Assembly (NCBI GenBank): GCA_019894735.1
Contig: JAGXOB010000043.1
Coordinates: 1-16,916 of the forward strand
From: Promethearchaeota archaeon
GTDB taxonomy: Archaea > Asgardarchaeota > Lokiarchaeia > Sigynarchaeales > SOKP01
DNA: 16,916 nt
Reading direction: 5' to 3'
The position numbers and the translations under genes were made by a program. This document shows, piece after piece, positions 1-7,650 of this stretch. The stretch's first letter is position 1. Each line of letters begins with the position of its first letter. The notes beneath the pieces are model-generated. The model was given only the letters and a program-made list of their open reading frames with translations. It made no database searches and was not told the DNA's origin.

Positions 1-284
1 AGCCCATACTTTAAGGTTTCTCTTGCAAGCCTAACAAAAGTAACCCCTGCTTCTGCAATACACGTCCTTGTATCCGTGTTTATCTCAATAATGTCTGTAA
101 GTGATTTCACGTCTATCGGCTTGTCACTATAGATCGGGTTATCTGGCTGTGGAGCCATGTGGGAAACGCTCGCCTTTTTTAGAGAGAAATATTCCCCCGG
201 CTTCGCGTTATCGTACGCATTTCTAACCATTTCAGAGATAGCTTCTACTTTTCTTTTATGTATTGCTAGTTTTTCTTCGCTCAT
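1..284 (-). CDS. FAD-binding oxidase, N-terminal part (DHCR24-like layout), cut by window edge
   Basis: The reading frame opens with ATG at 284 and runs off the left edge after 94 codons without a stop. Residues about 55-94 read as the start of a PCMH-type FAD-binding domain: a DVKSLTDIIEIN strand, then TRTCIAEAGVTFVRL and a helix ending in LKYGL. This is the usual order before the FAD-contacting loop, which lies outside the window. The N-terminal 50 residues (a charged helix, then a segment around SLKKASVSHM) resemble the layout of DHCR24/DWARF1-type flavoproteins, which reduce sterol or isoprenoid side chains. A D-lactate/glycolate oxidase-type flavoprotein is the alternative. Family membership is reasonably secure; the substrate is unknown. 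A TATA-like box lies 32-43 bases upstream, so the gene is probably transcribed separately from the operon behind it. Confidence 0.7.
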   Translation of the reverse strand, partial: MSEEKLAIHKRKVEAISEMVRNAYDNAKPGEYFSLKKASVSHMAPQPDNPIYSDKPIDVKSLTDIIEINTDTRTCIAEAGVTFVRLARETLKYG

Positions 285-315
285 GTCAAACACAGGGTTG
301 GGATTATTGCACTTC

Positions 316-327
316 AAATATATTAAA
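316..327 (-). promoter_or_regulatory. TATA-like box upstream of the FAD oxidase
   Basis: On the minus strand this reads TTTAATATATTT, 32-43 bases before the ATG at 284. An archaeal TATA box here would give a leader of roughly 10 bases. Assignment is by position and composition only. Confidence 0.4.
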
Positions 328-398
328 CGGGCAGATTTTTCTCAGTTTTATCTGTTTGAAAATTCAAAGATTGCATAATAGAAGAGAGTTCTCCATGC

Positions 399-1475
399 TT
401 ATACTTCTTGTTTTGTGCGAATATTTAGATGTTGCTTCTGTTCAAGGTCTTTTCTTCTTTTTTTTCTTCTAATCATTTCAACAAAACTTTCTACTCTTGT
501 CAAAAGTCCGGCTTCGCCCGAATGTTCGTCCATTATAATTTCTAAGAAAGGAAGTCCTACAACTTTCATGTCTCGCATAATCAATTCTGAAATAAGACTA
601 TCTGGGCCGCACGCAAAACTGATTAAGAATATAACTCCGTCTATTTCGTCTCTACCTTCTGTGAGAAAATACCGGATGCCTTGCATGATTTCTTCTTCGT
701 GGCGCCAGTAGTTTCTTAACTTACCGCCTCTTGGGTTGACGATGACTGGTTTCTCAAATATAAATTCTGGCAGGTTTTCGATAGTAATAACTTCTACTCC
801 CTGATCCTGTAATTTTTTTTGAAAATCGAGGTTGATAAAAGTATCAAAAATGTTATAACCGTGTCCTAATAATAAAAACTTTATATCGCCAGTGTGTTTC
901 TTCTTAGGCAAAGTAAACGGGCGGTTCCTTTCAGCCAATCGCAAAGCATAATTGACAGAGGCACCATTTCTTAAAAATTCGTGATACTCTTCAAAATACC
1001 TTTGGGCTTCTCTATACGCGTCTAAAGCTTGATTCTGAGATTTTCCTAATTGTTTTCCGAGCTCTACTGCTGCCGTTGATATAGGAAATTCCTTTACATT
1101 TACCTCAAAATTCAATATTTTTGGAATTCCGGGTAAAATTTTGATTACATCTGGTAAAGATATAAATTTAGGGCAAAAATAGGAATCTTTTACTTCAGCT
1201 ACATACCTTGGCACAAATACAAAGTCTAAATCAGGATGATCTCTAACCAATCTTAAGATTTGTCCGTAGTATATCTTAACTGGAATACATAACTCTCCAA
1301 ATCCGTGAGTTACGCCTTCTTCAACAATTTTTTTATTAGTTAGGGGGCTCACAACGATTTCAGCGTCGAGTTCTTCCAAAATTTTTTTCCAAAACGGAAA
1401 ATACCTGTAAAAATGTAGCGCTCTCGGTATCCCCACTTTGAATTTTTTCTTGGTTGACTGCTGTGGTACTTCCAT
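399..1475 (-). CDS. DUF2229 / 2-hydroxyacyl-CoA dehydratase activator-related [4Fe-4S] protein
   Basis: This 358-residue cytosolic protein starts with the signature of the DUF2229 family (KVGIPRALHFYRYFPFWKK, residues 13-31), continues with SPLTNKKIVEEG (43-54), and ends with SFACGPDS (286-293) and MDEHSGEAGLLTRVESF (315-331). These are hallmarks of proteins related to the CoA-substrate-specific enzyme activase and HgdB/HgdC group. C63, C101 and C289 sit in the positions expected to hold an iron-sulfur cluster. The BadF/BcrA-type ATPase domain that often accompanies this region is absent, so it is a stand-alone DUF2229 unit. It may feed electrons to an acyl-CoA or other radical dehydratase, but no such enzyme is in view. 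The start is supported by a GGGGTG ribosome site about 9 bases upstream. It is the last gene of a three-gene minus-strand operon, 20 bases after the acyltransferase gene. Confidence 0.8.
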   Translation of the reverse strand: MEVPQQSTKKKFKVGIPRALHFYRYFPFWKKILEELDAEIVVSPLTNKKIVEEGVTHGFGELCIPVKIYYGQILRLVRDHPDLDFVFVPRYVAEVKDSYFCPKFISLPDVIKILPGIPKILNFEVNVKEFPISTAAVELGKQLGKSQNQALDAYREAQRYFEEYHEFLRNGASVNYALRLAERNRPFTLPKKKHTGDIKFLLLGHGYNIFDTFINLDFQKKLQDQGVEVITIENLPEFIFEKPVIVNPRGGKLRNYWRHEEEIMQGIRYFLTEGRDEIDGVIFLISFACGPDSLISELIMRDMKVVGLPFLEIIMDEHSGEAGLLTRVESFVEMIRRKKRRKDLEQKQHLNIRTKQEV

Positions 1476-1495
1476 GTTGTTACACCCCTTTTAAT

Positions 1496-3175
1496 TTATG
1501 CGTCTGGGCTATCATAAAGAAGTAAATCTTTAATTTGAGCCATCATATTGGTTGTTAAGCGTTTTAATTCTTCGTAGTCTGGCATTGGTTTACCCCAATA
1601 TTTTTTATGCTCCATGAATGGGGGCCCTGCTTTCATTATTTGACCTTTATAGAAATTTAGCATTTTAGCGTGCTTTGGATAAGTGTTTTCCGTACCAGTT
1701 ATACCAACCAATAATATTGGGACTTGTTTTTCAATTGCTAATCGCATTGCTCCAGTATGGCCTTCTAATATTTCTCCACCACCGGAACTAGTAGTTCCTT
1801 CGGGGTAAACACAAACTAAATTTCCTTTATCGAGCGCATCCTTAGCATAATTATAAGAATCTACGTCGTGTTGTCCACGCTTTAAAGGAAAAGCATGATG
1901 ATTTCTGACCCACGCGTTAACAAGTGGTGGTTTAAATAAAGATTGTTTTGCCATTTGGTATAGAACTCGCTTTCTATGATAGATTAAACTTGCAGCAAAG
2001 ATAAGTACATCCCATTCTGAATTGTGATTAGTGCATACTACAGCAGCTCCTTCGTCGGGAATATATTTGTCAAAATCTATTACTTTGTAAGGCATCATTA
2101 AATCGCTCCAATTGCACACTAACCATCCTGAGAAATTGTGAACTGTTTCTTGAAATTTGGCTCGTAATCCGAATGCTTCTAAACTTTTTAATAAGGAATA
2201 CCACACGTCATCGACCAGTTGTAAAGCGCCCATTCCAAAATCTTTCAGCCAACTTTTAAAGGAAAGCGATTCTTTTGGTTTTTGAGCGTCTTCTGGGGAA
2301 CCTATTGATAATTCTTCTTCTTTTTTTTGTTTTCTAGGATCTACAATAACATATTCTCGTAAATCGAGAACTACTTGTCGTAAATCTGCAGACAGCCTTT
2401 TTATATCATCGTACGAGATCTTATTGATGTCATATTGGTCATAATATATAGGGTCTCCTACGCGTACTTTAACTTGAGTTGGTTTCATGACCAATTTACC
2501 TTTTGGTAAAGCATTCCTTGAACCAATTACCGCCATTGGAACAATAGGGACCTTCATTTCAATTGCAAGTCGGACTGCGCCGGTTTTAAATTCTCCAAGC
2601 TCCCAACCAGTTTCCTCTCGAGATCTCGTACCTTCGGGGAAAATCCCAACCCATTCTCCTTCTCTAATAATATCCTTGGCTAATTCCCAAGCTTGTTCAG
2701 GATTTTCGCGATCTAATTTGAATGCTCCTAAATTTGTAAAGAGAGTTTTTACTAAGGGAGTTTTAAAATTATCTAGTTTGCTCATGTATCGAATTCGTCT
2801 GTGACACGCAGCTCCATAAAAAAATGGATCTAAATGGCTTTCGTGTGAGCCTACAAGTATCCCCCCTCCATATTCAGGAAACATGTTCCCGAGAGGATAT
2901 TCTGTTTTAAAATTCCACAATATACGAGCGAAAAACTTAATATAGACATAAGCTGCCCACCACTGAAGCTTCCCTTCAACATCCTCAAGGCTCAGTGTCT
3001 CAATTGCTTGACGGTAGAGGTCGTTCAAAGGGTCGATTGGATTGTATTTTAAAAATTTATAAGTCGCATTTTGATGCCGTTTTCCAAAATCTAACTCTTC
3101 TTGTTCTTTTTCTTCAGTAGTTTTAATAATACGAGTTTCTGGGGTAGTTTTATATTCTTCTTCTTTTAATACCAT
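1496..3175 (-). CDS. Tandem PlsC-type acyltransferase (two fused 1-acyl-glycerol-3-phosphate acyltransferase domains)
   Basis: Two complete PlsC/LPLAT domains lie in one 559-residue chain. Domain 1 (about 100-275) has the catalytic HX4D box HESHLD (111-116) and the glycerol-phosphate-binding FPEGTR (179-184), followed by FKTGA (196-200). Domain 2 (about 370-550) has HNSEWD (384-389), YPEGTT (457-462) and the parallel GHTGA (472-476), where the usual Lys is replaced by His. A charged linker (about 280-305) joins them. Such enzymes move a fatty acyl chain from acyl-CoA or acyl-ACP to glycerol phosphate or a lysolipid. No clear transmembrane segment is seen, so the protein is probably membrane-peripheral. 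Its presence in an archaeon is notable because classical archaeal lipids are ether-linked. The start follows a GAGG ribosome site by about 9 bases. The gene lies 13 bases after a HAD phosphatase gene and 20 before the DUF2229 gene, in an operon arrangement. Confidence 0.88.
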   Translation of the reverse strand: MVLKEEEYKTTPETRIIKTTEEKEQEELDFGKRHQNATYKFLKYNPIDPLNDLYRQAIETLSLEDVEGKLQWWAAYVYIKFFARILWNFKTEYPLGNMFPEYGGGILVGSHESHLDPFFYGAACHRRIRYMSKLDNFKTPLVKTLFTNLGAFKLDRENPEQAWELAKDIIREGEWVGIFPEGTRSREETGWELGEFKTGAVRLAIEMKVPIVPMAVIGSRNALPKGKLVMKPTQVKVRVGDPIYYDQYDINKISYDDIKRLSADLRQVVLDLREYVIVDPRKQKKEEELSIGSPEDAQKPKESLSFKSWLKDFGMGALQLVDDVWYSLLKSLEAFGLRAKFQETVHNFSGWLVCNWSDLMMPYKVIDFDKYIPDEGAAVVCTNHNSEWDVLIFAASLIYHRKRVLYQMAKQSLFKPPLVNAWVRNHHAFPLKRGQHDVDSYNYAKDALDKGNLVCVYPEGTTSSGGGEILEGHTGAMRLAIEKQVPILLVGITGTENTYPKHAKMLNFYKGQIMKAGPPFMEHKKYWGKPMPDYEELKRLTTNMMAQIKDLLLYDSPDA

Positions 3176-3188
3176 TTCTCACATCCTC

Positions 3189-3971
3189 TTAAGATTTAAT
3201 CTTAACGCTATTATGAGTATTTGAATTTGATATATTTTTATTTTCAATTAGCCGTTTTAATTCGTCTAACGAATCAATTAATAAATCTGGTTTAAAATCT
3301 GCTAATATCTCTTTTTTACTAACTCCGCTCGCGACTCCTACGGTCCAAACCCCAGCTTCTTTTCCTGCTTGAATATCTGAAGGCATATCCCCAATCATAA
3401 CAAATTCTTTCAAATTGCACGATTTGTAGCTTTCAAAAACAGGATTTAGTGCGCTAGGGTCGGGTTTTAAGCCAGGAAGAAGATCAGCTCCAAAAACTCC
3501 TTTAAATAAGTTTTTAACCTTGTTTTCTTCGAGATGCGGAATGATATTTTTTGTTTGGTTATGAGATACGATGAATAAATCGTAGGATTTTTTAAATTTA
3601 CTAATGAATTCTCCTGCTTCGGGGTAAAAAGGAGCTTCTTTAGCTAATGTCAAGTACCGCGAGAAAATCTTTGTTGCTATTATTAGTTTTTTTAGGAATG
3701 TTAACGATTGGAGCGAAGTTATGTATTTAAATAGCTCGAACGATTCTAACACAATTTTAGGAAGTGGAGTTCCTTGTATTATCTCCATTAATGCTCCTAT
3801 TTCTTGCATTGTAGTTTCAATATCCATCTTAATCTGCTTCTCTTCGAAAACTTCTTCTATTGATTTCTGGAGTGGTTCCCTTATATCGAGGATTGTTCCG
3901 TCAAAATCGAAAATAATTCCTCGAATAGTTCCGTTTTGAAGCCGCTTTACCAATTGATTATCAGAGATCAT
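3189..3971 (-). CDS. HAD-superfamily hydrolase (phosphoglycolate phosphatase-like)
   Basis: This 260-residue HAD hydrolase has all four motifs. Motif I is FDFDGT (21-26) with nucleophile D22 and acid/base D24; motif II is S136 in IVSHNQ; motif III is K169 in GLKPDP; motif IV is GDMPSD (194-199). A helical cap lies between about 35 and 110, as in C1-type phosphoglycolate/beta-phosphoglucomutase-like members. The likely reaction is phosphate monoester hydrolysis; the substrate cannot be read from the sequence. It is the first gene of the minus-strand operon, so a phosphatidate-type or glycerol-phosphate substrate is tempting given the acyltransferase that follows, but this is only contextual. 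The C-terminal tail (NKNISNSNTHNSVKIKS) is polar and probably disordered. A TATA-like element lies 36-44 bases upstream of the ATG. Confidence 0.85.
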   Translation of the reverse strand: MISDNQLVKRLQNGTIRGIIFDFDGTILDIREPLQKSIEEVFEEKQIKMDIETTMQEIGALMEIIQGTPLPKIVLESFELFKYITSLQSLTFLKKLIIATKIFSRYLTLAKEAPFYPEAGEFISKFKKSYDLFIVSHNQTKNIIPHLEENKVKNLFKGVFGADLLPGLKPDPSALNPVFESYKSCNLKEFVMIGDMPSDIQAGKEAGVWTVGVASGVSKKEILADFKPDLLIDSLDELKRLIENKNISNSNTHNSVKIKS

Positions 3972-4006
3972 TTTTTATTAAAAATCGGCTAAAATTTTAA
4001 TAACAA

Positions 4007-4015
4007 TATATTTAA
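4007..4015 (-). promoter_or_regulatory. TATA-like box for the HAD/acyltransferase/DUF2229 operon
   Basis: The minus strand reads TTAAATATA, 36-44 bases before the ATG at 3971, giving a predicted leader of about 10-15 bases. No other promoter-like element was seen in the short gaps inside the operon, which fits a single transcript. Confidence 0.4.
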
Positions 4016-4201
4016 TATTGGTGAATATCTTTACTAAAACACTCATTTGTATAAAAATATATTGATTATAATAATACACTATAAAGTATGATTTGTTTTC
4101 GCATTATTCAGTTATAGAATAAGTATTTCAAATACGATTGTATCCATCTACAATTAAATTTGAATTTTTAGAGCTATGTTGAGCATAATAAAGGTAAAAA
4201 A

Positions 4202-4248
4202 TACAATAAAAATAGGAATAAAGTCTTACTTATTGTAATATTATTCCT
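4202..4248. repeat. Two interleaved 8-bp inverted repeats (pseudoknot-like order)
   Basis: TACAATAA (4202-4209) pairs with TTATTGTA (4230-4237), and AGGAATAA (4214-4221) pairs with TTATTCCT (4241-4248). The arms come in the order A-B-A'-B', the topology of an H-type pseudoknot or of two mutually exclusive hairpins. They lie 60 bases before a possible 47-codon ORF in an otherwise unexplained 626-base gap (3972-4597). The region is very AT-rich, so chance is a real alternative. Confidence 0.3.
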
Positions 4249-4308
4249 TTAATATGCGATTTTTAAATATAATCGTATGAAATTATTATATAATTAGAGG
4301 TTTTTATT

Positions 4309-4452
4309 ATGGAACTACGAAAAGATTTCCAAAAGGATGAATACAGACACGTAGAATTTCTTGAAACGATTTCAATAAAAGAAGATAAACTTCTAAAACT
4401 TTTTCTAAAAAGAAAACAGCACCCTATTGATGTAGAAAGCGAGATTTTTTAA
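4309..4452 (+). CDS. Possible small hypothetical protein, 47 residues
   Basis: An ATG-initiated frame of 47 codons ends in TAA at 4452. An AGAGG ribosome-binding-like site lies 8 bases before the ATG, and a TATATAA-like stretch lies further upstream (4287-4293). The predicted peptide is highly charged and helical-looking (starts MELRKDFQKDEYRHVEF, ends PIDVESEIF), with no cysteines and no hydrophobic segment. I recognise no family. It sits alone in the long gap between the divergent phosphatase operon and the SCP2-like gene. It could be a real short gene or a chance frame; the ribosome site is the main argument for it. Confidence 0.4.
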   Translation: MELRKDFQKDEYRHVEFLETISIKEDKLLKLFLKRKQHPIDVESEIF

Positions 4453-4606
4453 ATGTTGCGTTTAGAAGTCAAAGCTTTCGCATGATAATTTTTATAAAAT
4501 TTGATAAATAGTTCTTATCTCCACCCATTTTACTGAAATACTTAAATTTTATTGAGTAAAAGTTACTATAACATTAAACTTTAACACAAGAAAAGATTTG
4601 ACAAAT

Positions 4607-5014
4607 ATGTCTGAAACAAACTCAAGTAACGTAAAAGAGGGAACTTTTGCTGCAGCGATTTTAAAAACTTATGGTCCATTAAACACTAAAGACAAATTTA
4701 AAGAAAAATACGCCGATAAAAGCTTTAAAATTCTCTTAAATCCTAAAGATGGGAAATATGCTGCTTTAATTGCCGTTAATAAGGGTGTAATAGCTGTTGA
4801 GGGAATAGAAAATCAAGATAAAAAAAGCCTCGATCAAGATACTCTCGGTTGGGATGGTTTTATGCAAACATCATTAGCTCTGTTTGATGAGATTGGGAAG
4901 GGAAACCTTTCTCAAAATGATATAGTAAAGAAAGTAGTAGCTCGTAAGATAAAAATTAAGAATCCCAAAATTGTAGCAAAATTAGCTGAAATGCTGGCTT
5001 GTATGAACGAATAA
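4607..5014 (+). CDS. SCP2-like sterol/lipid carrier domain protein
   Basis: This 135-residue protein has the order of a stand-alone SCP2 domain. Residues about 38-66 form the beta strands FKILLNPKDGKYAALIAVNKGVI in two hairpins. Residues about 78-106 (TLGWDGFMQTSLALFDEIGKG) match the helical cover before the conserved Gly-rich turn. The end (VARKIKIKNPKIVAKLAEML) matches the closing motif of the family, where a final strand is followed by a helix lining the hydrophobic tunnel. The role would be to bind or carry a lipid or acyl-CoA in the cytosol. I chose ATG 4607; an in-frame TTG at 4598 would add three residues. No strong ribosome site precedes either. The gene is monocistronic, with T-rich sequence after its stop. 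The assignment rests on pattern, not on invariant residues. Confidence 0.6.
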   Translation: MSETNSSNVKEGTFAAAILKTYGPLNTKDKFKEKYADKSFKILLNPKDGKYAALIAVNKGVIAVEGIENQDKKSLDQDTLGWDGFMQTSLALFDEIGKGNLSQNDIVKKVVARKIKIKNPKIVAKLAEMLACMNE

Positions 5015-5033
5015 GAGTAACCGTAGAAATTCA

Positions 5034-5065
5034 TCTCTTTTTCTTTTTTAATACTTTTTTATTTT
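5034..5065 (+). terminator. Oligo-T terminator after the SCP2-like gene
   Basis: Several T runs (CTCTTTTTCTTTTTT, then ACTTTTTTATTTT) start 20 bases after the stop. Archaeal termination commonly uses T-rich tracts without a hairpin. Confidence 0.45.
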
Positions 5066-5164
5066 AAAACATAAATTACGAACAATCTCCGTATTGCATA
5101 TTCTCTAATTAGTGAGTAATCATGTCGGTATAATCCAATTATAATTGTGTATAACAGCTAGCTA

Positions 5165-5172
5165 TTTATATA
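5165..5172 (+). promoter_or_regulatory. TATA box of the surface receptor-like gene
   Basis: TTTATATA lies 62-69 bases before the ATG at 5234, predicting a leader of about 38 bases. That leader contains GAGG (5222-5225), 8 bases before the start. Confidence 0.45.
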
Positions 5173-5233
5173 GGAGTTGTCACTAAACATATAACCTATA
5201 TTAGGGATATTATAAACTATTGAGGAATAAGGT

Positions 5234-7546
5234 ATGCCTACAAAAAATAAAATTCTAATATTGACAATCTTGGTTATTTTCTCTCTATCAGTTTTTACTA
5301 TCAAGGATCTTAAAGCTTTATCTAATTCAACTTCTACTTTATCACTTTCAAATGGTATTGGGGGAAATGTTACAGGAGATTATAAAGGAGATCTTTCTCT
5401 TGTGTATTTTGAATTCAATTCAAATTGGAGTTCGTGGTCGTATCAGAATAGAAGTACAAATATTGTCCCCCATAATATGTCTGTGAATGAAAAAGAATTT
5501 GTTTTAAACAGATTAGAAATCTACGCAGACAACATTATTAACGAAACGGGTTCTGGAGATTTTGTAATAGCTGATAATATCACTAATCAATTTAGTCCTG
5601 TTTCCTCTTATTTATTTGCTCAACAATTTACTGCTCATGACTTATATTCAATTGATGTTATTTGGCTTTACTTAAATTACAGTTTGATGGCTCCAGAATT
5701 TGAACATTATATGGTCTTACATATTTTTAACGAAACATTTGAGGAAGAGATTGATGTCATGTGGGAATGGGAACACAGAAATAAAGTTGATGAGTGGAAA
5801 CCATTTTTTCCCCGGGCTAATATTTTTGAACCTGGTAAAAAGTATAATCTTATTTTTCATATATGGAATGAAAAACTTGAGGAGGAGGATGGACTAGAAT
5901 TTGATTATTGGAAAGCAGAACAATATAAGAACTCCAGCTTTAACAAAGGATTATCGCTTAGACATGATGGCGAACGCTGGTATCAAATCGCAAATGATGC
6001 TACAGCAGATCTGCTATGTTTTTTCAGTTACAAAAAGCTGATTAACCCTGCTTCAGTAGATCTGAAATATATAATTAATAACGAAATAATAACTCCTATC
6101 TTTCAACGAAGTTCTTTTGGAATGTGGGGCTATGAAGCGTATTTGTCCTATACTCTTGATGCTCAAGTATCCTCGCTGATAAATATCACTGTTATAACTA
6201 ATCAAACAATTCCAACTTTAGAAATCTATATTGAAATGTACTATATACACATTGTTAATGCCACAGGATCCTACAGTGTTGATGATAATTACAATGAATG
6301 GACAATAGAGTATTTTTACGAAGAGATATCATTTGGGTGGCCCCCTCCGATATTTTTGTTCGAAAGAGATTGGGATTTTGTACAGTTTATGGATCCACAT
6401 GGTGTTCCTATGAATGATATCTATTTTGGACCGATGGATTTGTATAACAAATCATATTACGGAGTGACAAACTTTTTCGGACCTCCTTTAGAGAGAGGTA
6501 CATATACTGGAATATTTCAATCGCCAAATTATTGTAATAAAATAAACTTTAAAGCACAATCTGGAACACAATTTATAGTTGAAAGCTCTTTGGAGCTGGG
6601 ACAAACGATCAGGCTAGAAGCAGAAATATTTAATACTTTTAATCAACCTATGTCTGGAGGAGATGGTCGGATACTTTTAAAATCACCTTCAGGCTCAATA
6701 TTAATTAACGATACGGGATTAAGTGCAATAAACGGAATTCTAACTAGCACTGAGTTAAATCTAGATGGTGGAGAAGGTTTTTATGAAGCGACAATATTTT
6801 GGACAAACGGTCAAGAAATTGCTTATTTTACAGTTTCCATCCAAGTTGAGGATCCAGCAAAAATTATCATGTTTGCAGGAATAATTATAGGAGTAGCAGT
6901 CGCTTCCGTTCCTTTAACAGTGGTTGCGAGGAGACAACTTAGACAGAGGAATTGGAAAAAATCGTTAAAAAATCTATTTGTATTAACTAAAGATGGAGTA
7001 AGCTTATATGAATACTCATTCGGTATAGAAATACAAGATCCAGCTTTAATTTCTGCAATGATTGCGGCGCTCACGAATTTTGTACGAGAAGCTACCGGTA
7101 GCAAAAAATCACTTCGAACTGTAGACCAAGAAGATAAAAAGGTCATTCTATATCATGGGGATTATGTTACTGTAGCATTACTGTCAGAAAAAGATCTACC
7201 GATAATTCATAAACGGATAAAAAGGTTTACAGAATCATTTGAAGAACAATATGGAATACATCTAAAAGGCTGGAGAGGTGAAACTACAATTTTCAAAGGA
7301 ACTGAAATCTTACTGAGTAAAGAATTTCCGTTAGATGTAGAGGAACAAGTTATCAGAGGAGTGAAGCAAAAACTTTTAGATTTTAGACAGCAACTTGATG
7401 TATTAAAGGATCCCGTGCATATTATTTCTTTAATGAAACACATTAACGATTTTATATCGCGTTATCAAGCAGTTGTCAATACACACTACATCAATTATTA
7501 TTTTGAAATTATTAAAATCGCTGAAGAGAAAATATCTTTAGCATAA
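5234..7546 (+). CDS. Single-pass surface protein with cytosolic roadblock/longin-like domain
   Basis: The protein has 770 residues. Residues 1-29 form a signal peptide or anchor (KNK, then a hydrophobic ILILTILVIFSLSVF stretch). Residues 30-540 are extracytoplasmic, rich in aromatic residues and in N-x-S/T sequons (for example N31, N45, N81, N103, N115, N166, N317, N342). They end in an Ig- or macroglobulin-like beta domain (about 445-538). A transmembrane helix follows (about 544-564), stopped by RRQLRQRNWKK, which places the C-terminus inside. Residues 580-680 begin LFVLTKDGVSLYEYSF and have the strand-helix-strand pattern of roadblock/longin-type sensor domains, which bind or regulate small GTPases. 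Residues 695-770 form a helical tail. I infer an envelope sensor that passes a state to a cytosolic partner. Start choice is secured by GAGG 8 bases upstream and the signal peptide. Fold assignment of the cytosolic part is moderate; the ligand is unknown. Confidence 0.75.
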   Translation: MPTKNKILILTILVIFSLSVFTIKDLKALSNSTSTLSLSNGIGGNVTGDYKGDLSLVYFEFNSNWSSWSYQNRSTNIVPHNMSVNEKEFVLNRLEIYADNIINETGSGDFVIADNITNQFSPVSSYLFAQQFTAHDLYSIDVIWLYLNYSLMAPEFEHYMVLHIFNETFEEEIDVMWEWEHRNKVDEWKPFFPRANIFEPGKKYNLIFHIWNEKLEEEDGLEFDYWKAEQYKNSSFNKGLSLRHDGERWYQIANDATADLLCFFSYKKLINPASVDLKYIINNEIITPIFQRSSFGMWGYEAYLSYTLDAQVSSLINITVITNQTIPTLEIYIEMYYIHIVNATGSYSVDDNYNEWTIEYFYEEISFGWPPPIFLFERDWDFVQFMDPHGVPMNDIYFGPMDLYNKSYYGVTNFFGPPLERGTYTGIFQSPNYCNKINFKAQSGTQFIVESSLELGQTIRLEAEIFNTFNQPMSGGDGRILLKSPSGSILINDTGLSAINGILTSTELNLDGGEGFYEATIFWTNGQEIAYFTVSIQVEDPAKIIMFAGIIIGVAVASVPLTVVARRQLRQRNWKKSLKNLFVLTKDGVSLYEYSFGIEIQDPALISAMIAALTNFVREATGSKKSLRTVDQEDKKVILYHGDYVTVALLSEKDLPIIHKRIKRFTESFEEQYGIHLKGWRGETTIFKGTEILLSKEFPLDVEEQVIRGVKQKLLDFRQQLDVLKDPVHIISLMKHINDFISRYQAVVNTHYINYYFEIIKIAEEKISLA

Positions 7547-7550
7547 ATAA

Positions 7551-7568
7551 TTCTTTTTCTTTTTTTTC
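7551..7568 (+). terminator. Oligo-T terminator after the surface protein gene
   Basis: A nearly pure T tract with scattered C (TTCTTTTTCTTTTTTTTC) begins 5 bases after the stop at 7546, with no hairpin; this is typical of archaeal termination. Confidence 0.5.
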
Positions 7569-7624
7569 TATCTGTCAATAATTTAAAATTGGAACTCTCA
7601 TTTTCTATTCCATAAACTTAAGCC

Positions 7625-7635
7625 TTTTTATAAAT
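7625..7635 (+). promoter_or_regulatory. TATA box of the MFS transporter gene
   Basis: TTTTTATAAAT lies 16-26 bases before the ATG at 7651 and is followed by a run of ten T. It is slightly close for a standard TATA box, so any leader would be absent or nearly so. Confidence 0.4.
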
Positions 7636-7650
7636 TAGGTATTTTTTTTT

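Noticed and set aside
415..711. Plus-strand open frame of 98 codons
   Set aside because: It lies wholly inside the DUF2229 gene on the other strand, and its translation is Ser/Ile-rich antisense text with no family pattern.
2487..2804. Plus-strand open frame of 105 codons
   Set aside because: It is antisense to the first PlsC domain, whose catalytic motifs clearly fix the coding strand.
6823..7146. Minus-strand open frame of 107 codons
   Set aside because: It overlaps the transmembrane and cytosolic part of the surface protein, whose topology and motifs are coherent on the plus strand.
5234..7546. Surface protein as an S-layer protein or extracellular protease
   Set aside because: It has a long cytosolic domain after the membrane helix and no recognisable protease catalytic motif.
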